A stretch of 40,393 nt of DNA from positions 1 to 40,393 of the forward strand of contig JAHKLP010000010.1 in the NCBI GenBank assembly GCA_020855015.1. Reading direction: 5' to 3'. The translations under genes and the position numbers were made by a program. Source of the DNA: Methanobacterium sp. (GTDB taxonomy: Archaea; Methanobacteriota; Methanobacteria; Methanobacteriales; Methanobacteriaceae). The stretch's first letter is position 1. Each line of letters begins with the position of its first letter. Below the pieces are notes generated by a model. The model saw only the letters and a program-made list of their open reading frames with translations. It was not told where the DNA came from and searched no databases. This document shows positions 1-9,627 of the stretch, piece after piece.

Positions 1-8
1 AAATCTCA

Positions 9-16
9 TATATAAA
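9..16 (+). promoter_or_regulatory. TATA box of mtd
   Basis: The sequence TATATAAA is a good archaeal TATA box. Transcription would start near position 35-40, giving a leader of about 45 nt before the mtd ATG at 83. A GGTGAT ribosome binding site at 74-79 matches the archaeal anti-Shine-Dalgarno sequence exactly. The promoter call is by pattern only. Confidence 0.55.
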
Positions 17-82
17 CCTTGCCCTAAAAATTAAATGAAAAAATACTTATGCCGATCTTCCAAATAGCAGATTGGTGATAAT

Positions 83-913
<831 letters not shown>

Positions 914-921
914 ATATATAT

Positions 922-950
922 AAAAGCGGTCTTTAGGACTGCTTTTTTTT
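922..950 (+). terminator. Hairpin plus T8 terminator after mtd
   Basis: AAAAGCGGTC pairs with GACTGCTTTT around a TTTAG loop (one G-T pair), giving a stem of about ten base pairs whose 3' arm runs into an eight-T run. It starts 9 nt after the mtd stop codon, so it reads as an intrinsic terminator for mtd. Confidence 0.75.
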
Positions 951-1047
951 CATTTTATTTTTAATTATTTTTAAAATCTAATTTTTAGTGTTTTATAGAT
1001 CATTATTTTTTAATGCCAGTCATTACATAACATGCAATGGTGGCATC

Positions 1048-2253
1048 ATGATTGAAAACATCATAGAACGATTCTCCAAAGCAGCCAGCATGCAACGCTG
1101 GAACGACCACATTCGCCCTGTTGAATTTACTGAACTGGATAAACAGGCTCATAAAATGGTAATAGCCTATGTTATCGCTAGGTTTGAGGAAGACCACTTG
1201 GGTCCGGGGAGTGTGGATTGGTTAGCCCTCATTGAAGGGGGCATATTTGAATTTCTGCATAGAACAGTTCTAACTGATATCAAACCCCCTGTTTTTCATA
1301 GGATGATGAAGGAAAAAGGTTACGAACTAAATAAACATGTTTTCAAGAAGCTTGAAAGGGATATGGAAGGTCTGGATCAAGATTTCCAGAAACGATTCAA
1401 AGATTATTTTCAAAAAACTTCCAACACATTGGAAAGACGTATTTTGAGGGCCGCACATTACTTGGCCACTCAGTGGGAGTTCAAGATCATCTATCACACC
1501 GCACCTTTCATCTACGGTATCGACAAGACCAAGGAGAACATTGAAAACCAGATCGAGGATCACTATGATCTTATCGGCGTCCAGAAAATTCTTTTGGGTA
1601 AGAAGTCCTTTGGTTTTATTGATCTCTGCGGCCAGCTCAGATTTCAGAAGCGTTGGGCACACATACCAAGAATACCTGAGACTTCTGTACTGGGGCATAT
1701 GTTCATTGTAGCCGCTACCAGCTACCTCTGCACCCTGCAGATGGGCATTGATGTATGTTCTAAACGTTTCTACAACAACTTCTACGCTGGCCTCTTCCAT
1801 GATTTACCTGAAGTATTGACTAAGGACATCATATCACCAGTCAAAGGTTCAGTTGAAGGACTTAAGGAGATTATCAAGGATTATGAAGACTTTCAAATGA
1901 AGGAAGAGCTTTTACCTCTCTTACCACGCCCCTGGCATGGGGATATGAAATATTTTTCTGAATCAGAATTTGATAACAAGATTCAAGTGGAACAGGAAAT
2001 CAGATTTGGTGTCAGCTTTCAAGATCTTACTGAAAAATATAATGAAGATGAATTCTCACCCCTGGATGGTGAACTACTTCATGGTGTTGATCGTCTGGCT
2101 GCTTTCATTGAAGCCAGACTTTCCCTTGATCATGGCATAAAATCTGTGGAACTGGAGGAAGCCGCAGAAAACATATTCCAGGAGTACAAGGGCCGAGAGA
2201 TTTCAGGGATAGATTTTGGCAGGATTTTCGAGTATTTTAAAAAAGATGAATAA
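1048..2253 (+). CDS. HD-domain phosphohydrolase
   Basis: This 401-residue soluble protein has an HD metal-site pattern: H217 (LGHMF), H251-D252 (FHDLPEVLTKDI) and D348 (HGVDRLAAF). Such proteins usually hydrolyse phosphate esters, as YfbR-like 5'-nucleotidases do; the substrate here is unknown. The N-terminal ~200 residues are helical-looking and match nothing I recognise. An in-frame ATG exists at 988, but the ATG at 1048 is preferred because GGTGG lies just upstream (about 1035-1041). It converges with the flavodoxin gene on the other strand. Confidence 0.75.
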   Translation: MIENIIERFSKAASMQRWNDHIRPVEFTELDKQAHKMVIAYVIARFEEDHLGPGSVDWLALIEGGIFEFLHRTVLTDIKPPVFHRMMKEKGYELNKHVFKKLERDMEGLDQDFQKRFKDYFQKTSNTLERRILRAAHYLATQWEFKIIYHTAPFIYGIDKTKENIENQIEDHYDLIGVQKILLGKKSFGFIDLCGQLRFQKRWAHIPRIPETSVLGHMFIVAATSYLCTLQMGIDVCSKRFYNNFYAGLFHDLPEVLTKDIISPVKGSVEGLKEIIKDYEDFQMKEELLPLLPRPWHGDMKYFSESEFDNKIQVEQEIRFGVSFQDLTEKYNEDEFSPLDGELLHGVDRLAAFIEARLSLDHGIKSVELEEAAENIFQEYKGREISGIDFGRIFEYFKKDE

Positions 2254-2273
2254 TGTGATATCCGAGTTTTTGG

Positions 2274-2302
2274 GGTATGGGTTAGAATTAGATTCTAATA
2301 CC
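2274..2302. repeat. Inverted repeat between convergent genes
   Basis: TTAGAAT-TAG-ATTCTAA (2282-2298) is a perfect seven-base inverted repeat, extended by GGTA/TACC on the outside. It sits in the 50-nt gap between the HD-protein stop and the flavodoxin stop. It may end transcription in both directions, but neither side has a strong T-run, so the terminator role is a guess. Confidence 0.4.
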
Positions 2303-2303
2303 A

Positions 2304-2774
2304 TCATTCCATAAATTTCTGGGCGAAATTTTTGGTTATGGCTTCCCATTCACCACTTTTCTGTGCACTTCCATTAATGACCAGTTTATCAACAAACTCC
2401 ATTCCTTTTGCTTCTAAACCATTTCTAAGTTGAATGGTGGCTAATTCACTTCCATCTCCACCCATAGTAACTAGAACTGCAAATTTTTTGCCAGAAGTAT
2501 TTTCTAACTCTTCTAGGTACTGGATCACACCGGGAGTGGTGCGGCCGGCCCAAATGGGACTGCAAACAATCAAACAATCATAATCATCAATATCAGTTAT
2601 GCAGGGCTTAATAGGCCATTTTTTTTCTAAATAGGCATGAATTGCTTTTATCACATACCATCTGTCTTTAACAGGTTCAATACGTGTCATATCAGCTTTT
2701 ATCTGTTCCTGCAATTTCTCAGACACAGTGAGGGTTTTTCCAGTATGGGAGTAGCAGGCAATTAAAGTTTTCAT
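2304..2774 (-). CDS. Flavodoxin family protein
   Basis: The 156-residue protein has the flavodoxin fold signature: an FMN phosphate loop YSHTGKT at residues 8-14, the SPIWAGRTTP loop near 72-81 and the TMGGDGSE loop in the second half. It probably carries one FMN and transfers electrons in the cytoplasm. An AAAGGAG site lies about 8 nt before the ATG at 2774. It is the last gene of a minus-strand run (iron-sulfur flavoprotein, ferredoxin, hisB, flavodoxin), so three of four neighbours are redox carriers. The partner is not evident. Confidence 0.85.
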   Translation of the reverse strand: MKTLIACYSHTGKTLTVSEKLQEQIKADMTRIEPVKDRWYVIKAIHAYLEKKWPIKPCITDIDDYDCLIVCSPIWAGRTTPGVIQYLEELENTSGKKFAVLVTMGGDGSELATIQLRNGLEAKGMEFVDKLVINGSAQKSGEWEAITKNFAQKFME

Positions 2775-2835
2775 TTTTTCCTCTCCTTTATCACAAGATA
2801 TGTTTTTTAAATTCTTTCCTCAATCCGAAATTTCT

Positions 2836-3414
2836 TCATAAGACACCTTTGGTACTGGGCATCTGTTCATGGACTATGCGAGTTGCGTCGGATAGGGCAC
2901 GGGCTAATGCTTTGAACAAAGCCTCTACTTGATGATGGTCATTTTTCCCTTCACAGCGGGCATGAAGGTTTATTTTCCCTGTTTGGGCAAAGGATTCCAA
3001 AAAGTGGCTTACATTTTCAGTGCTGAGGTCACCCACTTTATTTTGATGGAAATTTAAGTCCAAAACAGTGTAATTTCGGCCGGAGAGATCTAAGGCTACC
3101 ATTGCCAGAGATTCGTCCATGGGTATCAGTGCATGGGCCATCCTTCGGATTCCTTTTTTATCTCCCAGAGCTTTTTGAAGGGCCTCTCCCAGTACTATTC
3201 CCACATCTTCCACTGTGTGATGGTCGTCTATTTCTAGATCACCAGTAGCTTCAACTTTCAGATCAAAGAGGCTGTGTCTGGCAAATGATTCCAGCATGTG
3301 GTTGAGAAACTGGATACCAGTTTCCACCTGGTACTGGCCAGTACCGTCTATATCCATTTCAAGATAAATTTCTGTTTCAGATGTCTTCCTCTGTATCTTG
3401 CTTTTTCGTTTCAT
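2836..3414 (-). CDS. hisB: Imidazoleglycerol-phosphate dehydratase
   Basis: This enzyme dehydrates imidazole glycerol phosphate in histidine synthesis. Both hallmark metal motifs are present, HHTVED near residue 65 and HHQVEA near residue 160, and the length (192 residues) is that of a single-domain archaeal IGPD. The start is ambiguous: an ATG at 3423 abuts GTGAGGG with no spacing, while the ATG at 3414 has the same GAGGG at proper spacing and gives the usual MKRKSK start. I chose 3414. The gene begins inside the 3' end of the ferredoxin gene (38-nt overlap), so it is likely translationally coupled to it. Confidence 0.93.
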   Translation of the reverse strand: MKRKSKIQRKTSETEIYLEMDIDGTGQYQVETGIQFLNHMLESFARHSLFDLKVEATGDLEIDDHHTVEDVGIVLGEALQKALGDKKGIRRMAHALIPMDESLAMVALDLSGRNYTVLDLNFHQNKVGDLSTENVSHFLESFAQTGKINLHARCEGKNDHHQVEALFKALARALSDATRIVHEQMPSTKGVL

Positions 3415-3604
3415 CTTCGGCATCCCTCACTATAAGTATTGCCTCTTCCGGGCACTTGGAAGCACAGAAAGTACACAGGTGACAGTAGCGTAGATTGGTG
3501 GCCATGGCCTTCTTATTAACATCCCAAATCTTTGCGCCCTTTGGGCACTCCTCTTTGCAGATCCCGCAACCAGTGCATTTTTTTTCATCAACAATAATCC
3601 TCAT
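3377..3604 (-). CDS. 2x[4Fe-4S] ferredoxin
   Basis: The 75-residue protein has two complete four-cysteine motifs, C10-C13-C16-C20 (CTGCGICKEECP) and C41-C44-C47-C51 (CHLCTFCASKCP), each expected to hold one [4Fe-4S] cluster. The acidic tail (residues 60-75) overlaps hisB in another frame. AAAGGAG (3610-3616 on the complementary strand) supports the ATG at 3604. A near-duplicate 25-nt AT-rich repeat lies upstream at 3617-3641 and 3711-3735. The function is electron transfer; the partner cannot be read from the sequence, though the flavoprotein upstream is a candidate. Confidence 0.9.
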   Translation of the reverse strand: MRIIVDEKKCTGCGICKEECPKGAKIWDVNKKAMATNLRYCHLCTFCASKCPEEAILIVRDAEDETKKQDTEEDI

Positions 3605-3616
3605 TAAAACGCTCCT

Positions 3617-3735
3617 TTAATCATAACTTATAACTTATAACAGATAACACATTTTTTCTAAAATTAATTAAATTAAGTTTTCAAACATTTAAGCTTATTA
3701 AAACTCTTCATTAATTATAACTTATACCTTATAAC
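3617..3735. repeat. Two copies of a 25-nt direct repeat upstream of ferredoxin
   Basis: Positions 3617-3641 and 3711-3735 carry the same 25-mer with two mismatches; each contains two or three tandem ATAACTT units. They lie between the flavoprotein stop and the ferredoxin start. They may be duplicated promoters or binding sites for a regulator. Confidence 0.6.
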
Positions 3736-3765
3736 CAATTCTAACATTGAGTTTATTTTTTTTAT

Positions 3766-4359
3766 TTACTTGTATTTATCCAGAAATTCATGGAATCTCT
3801 TAACGGTTTTATTGAGACTTCTGAAACCTTCTTCATCTTCTTTCACACCTTTTAAGGAGTCCCGAGACCAGAAATTTGCTCCAAGATTGGAGCCGAAAGG
3901 CCCTCCACTGACTGGTATGGTCCCGTTTAAAATATAAAAAGTCAATATCTGTTGAATGGCCAGTTCCTGACCTCCAACACGATCTCCACCAACAGCGATG
4001 ACCATTCCAACTTTATGCTTCAGGAAATTAATGTCTACAGCCGCCGCTGCCCTGGTCCGGTCCATAACTGCCTTGATCTGCGCACTAACCCCTCCGTTAT
4101 AGATAGGGGTGGCCATTATAATTCCCTGAACATCCTTAAAAAGAGGGTAAAGTTCATACATGTCATCCTTTAAAATACATTCTTTTTCACGTATGCAATA
4201 GTCGCAGTTCCTGCATGGGCTTATATTTTTCCCCCGAACCGTGAATAATTCGGTTTCGTAACCCTTTTCTTCCATGGAATTCAGAGCCTCACTTAACACG
4301 TACTCTGTGGCCTGTTTCCTGGGGCTTCCACATATTCCCAATATTTTCTTGTTCACCAT
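3766..4359 (-). CDS. Iron-sulfur flavoprotein (NADPH-dependent FMN reductase family)
   Basis: The 197-residue protein begins with the flavodoxin-like GICGSPRKQ phosphate loop (residues 8-16) and carries the compact cysteine motif C49-X2-C52-X2-C55-X5-C61 typical of methanogen iron-sulfur flavoproteins (Isf), which hold FMN plus a [4Fe-4S] cluster and take electrons from ferredoxin, often to reduce O2 or H2O2. ATPIYNGGVSAQIKAVMDR near residues 84-102 is the second FMN loop. AGGTGG precedes the ATG. The ferredoxin gene directly downstream is a natural electron donor (inference). A perfect inverted repeat lies just before the ribosome binding site. Confidence 0.88.
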   Translation of the reverse strand: MVNKKILGICGSPRKQATEYVLSEALNSMEEKGYETELFTVRGKNISPCRNCDYCIREKECILKDDMYELYPLFKDVQGIIMATPIYNGGVSAQIKAVMDRTRAAAAVDINFLKHKVGMVIAVGGDRVGGQELAIQQILTFYILNGTIPVSGGPFGSNLGANFWSRDSLKGVKEDEEGFRSLNKTVKRFHEFLDKYK

Positions 4360-4672
4360 TGAATTCCCCCACCTAAAGATAATATGAATTTATTATCTTT
4401 TATCTTTTTTTAGTTGTGCTGATAATATGGGCAATGCGGATTGAAAGGGTTGGGATCGGGGGTTGAAGATAGATATCAAAAATTCTAAAGTGGAGTTATA
4501 AATTCTGAAATCATCACAATCATTGGAGCTTAATTGGCTTTAAATAACTTAGTTGCTGATTTAAGGATAAGACATATTTTTTTTTATCTTTGATTAAGAG
4601 TTATATCTGTGCTACTATTATTTACTGGGGGAAGATAATAAAAAATAAGAATATGCTATTTCAGTGGATATT
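4360..4672. other. Intergenic stretch, flavoprotein / zinc-ribbon genes (divergent)
   Basis: About 310 nt without a gene. The left end holds the flavoprotein ribosome binding site and inverted repeat. Near the right end an A/T-rich block (4637-4649) lies about 30 nt before the zinc-ribbon ATG and may be its TATA box. I see nothing else: no RNA gene and no open frame with a ribosome binding site. Confidence 0.5.
4375..4400. repeat. Perfect 10-bp inverted repeat in front of the iron-sulfur flavoprotein
   Basis: AAAGATAATA and TATTATCTTT are exact reverse complements around a 6-nt spacer. The element ends immediately before the AGGTGG site of the flavoprotein gene, and further AAAGATA units follow upstream on that strand. 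It could be an operator or a leader hairpin. Confidence 0.65.
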
Positions 4673-5230
4673 ATGTTTTGTGAATATTGTGGGGTGGAAC
4701 ACGGAAAAAATGTTGATTTCTGTGAGAGCTGCGGTAATAAGTTAACAAGGCCAGGTTTAATAGATATCATTTTTCATGACGCAGCTAATACAGGAATAAC
4801 CTGTCCAAACTGTGGGAATGGTGAATATAATAAAAATTTCTGCGTTAAATGTGGGTACAACTTAAAAGATGTGCTGGGATTTTTTCCACCGAAAGGTTTT
4901 CCTTCGGATGATGAATATTATTTGGAAATAAATAAAAATTATTTGAAAGCAAAAAGGAATATTAGGAGTGAATACGACGATATATGGATTGAGTTTCCTT
5001 TTCTTTATGAAAAAATAGAAAATGTTGAAATCACCTCATGCCAATGGAAACTATTCGCTGGATCATGTCTAAAGTTTACCTATACAGAAGATTTAGAATG
5101 GGAATCTTCTCCATTGAAGCACTTTTGTGATGGGGAAAATTCCGTAAAAATACCAATAAACGAGAAACATGCCGCAGAAATAAATGATATTATAATATCT
5201 AATTTAAGTTTAGAAGATAATTACCATTAG
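4673..5230 (+). CDS. Double zinc-ribbon protein of unknown function
   Basis: The 185-residue protein has two four-cysteine zinc ribbons: C3-C6-C17-C20 (CEYCG...CESCG) and C44-C47-C57-C60 (CPNCG...CVKCG). The C-terminal ~110 residues match nothing I know. A GTG at 4664 is in frame, but the ATG at 4673 gives the usual start of such proteins, with cysteine at residue 3. No ribosome binding site is visible at normal spacing; the A/T-rich block about 30 nt upstream suggests a leaderless transcript. Zinc ribbons of this type occur in many archaeal accessory proteins, so function cannot be assigned. Confidence 0.7.
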   Translation: MFCEYCGVEHGKNVDFCESCGNKLTRPGLIDIIFHDAANTGITCPNCGNGEYNKNFCVKCGYNLKDVLGFFPPKGFPSDDEYYLEINKNYLKAKRNIRSEYDDIWIEFPFLYEKIENVEITSCQWKLFAGSCLKFTYTEDLEWESSPLKHFCDGENSVKIPINEKHAAEINDIIISNLSLEDNYH

Positions 5231-5328
5231 TTAAGTAATATTCAACTTTTAGACAACCTATCTAATGAAACCACACTTTTTTCAAAAGACTGAGAAAAAT
5301 AGATGCACTGATGGAGGTATTGGGGAAA

Positions 5329-5544
5329 ATGCGAATGAAGGATGTTAGGCAATATGCAGGAATATTCACCGGTAAGATGGTTAAGCCAATGGATCTAGAG
5401 AACATATCAAAATTCCAGAAAGGGGATAAAGTGGTTGTTTTTCATTTAAAAGACTATTTAAAATTTTTGGATACTTTGGACAGTGTTATGCACGGAGCTG
5501 AAGAGGAAACAGACGGAATAGCCCATCAAATAGGCACGGATTAA
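5329..5544 (+). CDS. Small conserved-looking protein of unknown function
   Basis: I do not recognise this protein. The frame is open from an ATG at 5311, but GGAGGT at 5313-5318 lies inside that extension and fits a start at 5329 (MRMKDVRQY, 71 residues). The middle part (FQKGDKVVVFHLKDYLKFL) alternates like the end of an AbrB-type swapped hairpin, a weak resemblance only. The tail is acidic. It follows the zinc-ribbon gene by about 100 nt on the same strand and converges with fae-hps. Confidence 0.5.
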   Translation: MRMKDVRQYAGIFTGKMVKPMDLENISKFQKGDKVVVFHLKDYLKFLDTLDSVMHGAEEETDGIAHQIGTD

Positions 5545-5617
5545 AAAAAATTTAAATTATTAAAAAATAAATTAAAAAAAGTAGATTTAGAGCATACAAA
5601 TCAACACATGCTCTTTT

Positions 5618-5620
<3 letters not shown>
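5545..5620. terminator. Bidirectional terminator between the small protein and fae-hps
   Basis: AGAGCAT (5589-5595) and ATGCTCT (5608-5614) form a seven-pair stem. On the plus strand it runs into TTTTTT at 5615-5619, inside the fae-hps stop region. On the minus strand it is followed by several T-runs (5545-5580). Both convergent genes could end here. Confidence 0.6.
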
Positions 5621-6838
<1,218 letters not shown>

Positions 6839-6888
6839 AAACATGATCCTCCTTTTATAAGTCTCATTTAATCTATATTGGTTAACTG

Positions 6889-6899
6889 ATATAAATAGA
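6889..6899 (-). promoter_or_regulatory. TATA box of fae-hps
   Basis: Read on the minus strand, CTATTTATATC is a TATA-like box. It predicts a transcript start about 25 nt downstream and a leader near 30 nt that includes the AAAGGAGG site. Assigned by pattern and position only. Confidence 0.4.
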
Positions 6900-7009
6900 G
6901 TACGATGAAATGGTTCATAGTGATTCTATACTTTAGGCAAATAAGAAAATTAAAGTTATAATTGGACTAAATTGAAAGAATTTTACAATAAATGATTAAA
7001 TCCGTCTGT

Positions 7010-7027
7010 TAAAAAATAAAAAAAGAT
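7010..7027 (-). terminator. T-run terminator after trpB2
   Basis: On the minus strand, the 10-27 nt after the trpB2 stop consist of two runs of T (CTTTTTTTATTTTTTAAC). Archaeal polymerase stops at such runs without a hairpin. Confidence 0.5.
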
Positions 7028-7036
7028 AGAAGGTGA

Positions 7037-8329
7037 TTAATTAACAATTTTACCTTCTAAATAATCATCATAGCCAGCCAGATCCAGAAGACCATGCCCC
7101 GAGAAGTTGATGACGATGTTTTTCTCTTCACCGGTCTTCTTACATTCAAGAGCCTCGTCTATTCCAGTTTTTATAGCGTGACAAGTTTCGGGAGCTGGTA
7201 CAATTCCTTCTGTCCGGGCGAACAGTACGCCGCTCTCAAAGACGTCGGTTTGTTCCACAGCTCGTGCTTCTATGATTCCTTCATGCACTAGAAGAGCAAC
7301 TAATGGTGACATACCATGATATCGCAGGCCACCAGCGTGATCTGATGGAGGTATGAAGTCATGTCCCATAGTGTACATCTTGATAAGTGGTGTAAGTCCA
7401 GCAGTGTCTCCGAAGTCGTAACAGTAGTCACCCTTAGTCAGGGTGGGACAGTGGGATGGTTCAACTGCAATGAATTTACAGTCAATCTTCTCATCTAAAT
7501 GGTCCTTGATGAAGGGGAAGGTTGCCCCGGCGAAGTTACTGCCACCACCAACACATCCAATCATCACATCAGGTGATTCATCGAACACTTCTAATTGTTT
7601 TTGCGTTTCCTGGCCTATAATGGTCTGGTGCATCATTACATGGTTTAAAACACTTCCAAGGGAGTAGTATACCTTTTCATCGTTTAATGCATCTTCTATT
7701 GCTTCTGATATGGCTACACCTAATGTTCCAGGGTGATCAGGGTTTTCTTGAAGTACTTTTCGACCGAATGCAGTTTTATCAGTTGGTGATGCTAATATTT
7801 CTCCGTTGTACAGTTCCATAATGGTTTTTCGGTAGGGTTTCTGGTTGAAGGATACTTTAACCATGTAAACTGTGCAGTCAATATCCATAAGGTTACAAGC
7901 CAGTGAAAGAGCTGTACCCCACTGTCCTGCACCAGTTTCAGTGGTTAAACGTTCGGCTCCATCTTGTTTAGCGTAGTATGCTTGTGCTATGGCTGTGTTC
8001 AGTTTATGACTTCCTGTAGGGGAAGTGTCCTCCCTTTTATAAAATATCTTGGCAGGGGTGTCCAGATGGGCTTCCAGGGCTTTTGCTCTGGTAAGTGGGC
8101 TAGGACGCCCCATCTGTTTGTAAACGTCTCTAATTTCCTTTGGAATCTTAATATATCTTTCAGTGGATAATTCCTGCTCTAAAACTCCTTTAGAAAATAT
8201 TTTAGGCAGATTTTCCAGCTGGTGTCCTTCTTCAGTCTGGTCGTATGGGGGGAATTCAACTGGAAGATCCGCAGCTATGTTATACCATTTTTTGGGGATT
8301 TCATTTTCCGTTAATTTCACACTGTACAT
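7037..8329 (-). CDS. trpB2: TrpB2-type tryptophan synthase beta chain
   Basis: The 430-residue PLP enzyme condenses indole with serine (or O-phosphoserine) to tryptophan. The PLP lysine is in SPTGSHKLNTA (residue ~109) and the phosphate-cradling CVGGGSNFAG is near 265-275. The length, the long N-terminus before the PLP lysine and the absence of trpA and other trp genes nearby point to the TrpB2 class rather than TrpB1. A GTG at 8338 is in frame, but GAGGTG overlaps it and sits 6 nt before the ATG at 8329, which I chose. TrpB2 often works without an alpha subunit, perhaps as an indole salvage enzyme. Confidence 0.93.
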   Translation of the reverse strand: MYSVKLTENEIPKKWYNIAADLPVEFPPYDQTEEGHQLENLPKIFSKGVLEQELSTERYIKIPKEIRDVYKQMGRPSPLTRAKALEAHLDTPAKIFYKREDTSPTGSHKLNTAIAQAYYAKQDGAERLTTETGAGQWGTALSLACNLMDIDCTVYMVKVSFNQKPYRKTIMELYNGEILASPTDKTAFGRKVLQENPDHPGTLGVAISEAIEDALNDEKVYYSLGSVLNHVMMHQTIIGQETQKQLEVFDESPDVMIGCVGGGSNFAGATFPFIKDHLDEKIDCKFIAVEPSHCPTLTKGDYCYDFGDTAGLTPLIKMYTMGHDFIPPSDHAGGLRYHGMSPLVALLVHEGIIEARAVEQTDVFESGVLFARTEGIVPAPETCHAIKTGIDEALECKKTGEEKNIVINFSGHGLLDLAGYDDYLEGKIVN

Positions 8330-8601
8330 GTATTTCACCTCATTTTACATCATTAAAATAATACAATTAATCTGATGACAATTTTTAATAATTGGGATTT
8401 AATATTAAAGGCTAATTATAAAATATCTATCTATCCAAGTTTTTGTCATCTATAAATTATTATTTAAACATTGACTTTTTGTTTTAATCGAATAATTGTC
8501 TAACACAAAAATATAACTAGAGTACTATTTAAATCTTTGTTGTATAGATGTGTACTTTCATTTGTATTGCTTATAATGAAAAATGAACATAAGAGTAGAA
8601 C

Positions 8602-9624
8602 ATGAAAATACTGGCAATTGATGTGGGTACAGGGACCCAGGACATAATGCTGTATGACTCTAAAAACTCCATTGAAAACGCAGTTAAGATGGTTCTACCG
8701 TCTCCCACAAAAATAATGGCGGATAGGATAAGAAGACATCATCATGACCTTTTTTTAACGGGTGAGACCATGGGTGGTGGTCCGGTAAACAGGGCCATTA
8801 AAAGTCACCTTGATAAAGGGTACAGGGTGTTGATGACAGAAAACTCTGCCAGGACAGTTAGAGATGACTTGGAAAGGGTAAAATCATCGGGCATAGAGAT
8901 TGTACCTGCCAGGGAAGAACATCCCGAAGTCGCCCAATTGGATTTAAAGGACGTTGATTTGGCTGCTATCAGGGGAGCACTGTCAAATTTTGATGTCCAA
9001 CTGGAATTTGACCATATTGGGGTAGCAGTGCAAGATCATGGTTTTCAAGAAGGCACTGGAGACAGAAACTTTCGTTTTCAAAAGATAAAGGAAAAGCTTA
9101 ATGTTCCTCGTATTCCTGAGGATTTTGCATATTATAATGAAGTTCCAGAATACTTCACCCGTATGCAGGGGGTTTTTAGAACCCTCAAAGAATACCACCC
9201 ACTCATCATGGATTCAAAATTTGCATCCATATCTGGAGCCACCCTTGACCCCACAGTTGCGGAAATGAAGAATTATATGGTTATGGATGTGGGAAATGGG
9301 CACACACTGGCTGCTTCTTTCAAGAAAGGAAAAATTAATGGCGTTTTCGAGCATCACACAGGCCTCCTTACCCCTCAAAGAATAGAAGAACTTGTTAATC
9401 GCCTTTCGGAAGGAACAATTACTCATGAAGAGGTTCATAGTGAGGGAGGGCATGGTGCATGGGCCGTGGGAGGAATAGGGGACTTTGAATGTGTAGTGGC
9501 TACAGGCCCAAAACGTGCTATTCTGACAGAAACAGATTTAGATATTTACAATGCCGCACCAGGAGGAGACGTAATGATGACTGGAACTGCCGGGCTGATA
9601 AAGGCAATCATACACAGGAGATAA
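8602..9624 (+). CDS. DUF1786 protein (ASKHA-like fold)
   Basis: I place this 340-residue protein in DUF1786, sometimes labelled pyruvate formate-lyase activating-like without proof. Residues 1-14 (MKILAIDVGTGTQD) and a second block near 225-235 (VMDVGNGHTLAA) look like the two phosphate loops of an ASKHA (sugar kinase/Hsp70/actin) ATPase. No radical-SAM cysteine motif is present. No ribosome binding site is seen; TTATAAT at 8571-8577 lies about 28 nt before the ATG, so the mRNA is probably leaderless. The PHP gene follows after 3 nt, implying joint function. Confidence 0.75.
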   Translation: MKILAIDVGTGTQDIMLYDSKNSIENAVKMVLPSPTKIMADRIRRHHHDLFLTGETMGGGPVNRAIKSHLDKGYRVLMTENSARTVRDDLERVKSSGIEIVPAREEHPEVAQLDLKDVDLAAIRGALSNFDVQLEFDHIGVAVQDHGFQEGTGDRNFRFQKIKEKLNVPRIPEDFAYYNEVPEYFTRMQGVFRTLKEYHPLIMDSKFASISGATLDPTVAEMKNYMVMDVGNGHTLAASFKKGKINGVFEHHTGLLTPQRIEELVNRLSEGTITHEEVHSEGGHGAWAVGGIGDFECVVATGPKRAILTETDLDIYNAAPGGDVMMTGTAGLIKAIIHRR

Positions 9625-9627
9625 CTA

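Noticed and set aside
3605..3765. Short gene between ferredoxin and flavoprotein
   Set aside because: The stretch is AT-rich repeats with stops in all frames and no ribosome binding site other than that of ferredoxin.
8602..9624. Annotation as pyruvate formate-lyase activating enzyme
   Set aside because: No CxxxCxxC radical-SAM motif is present; the phosphate loops fit an ASKHA fold.
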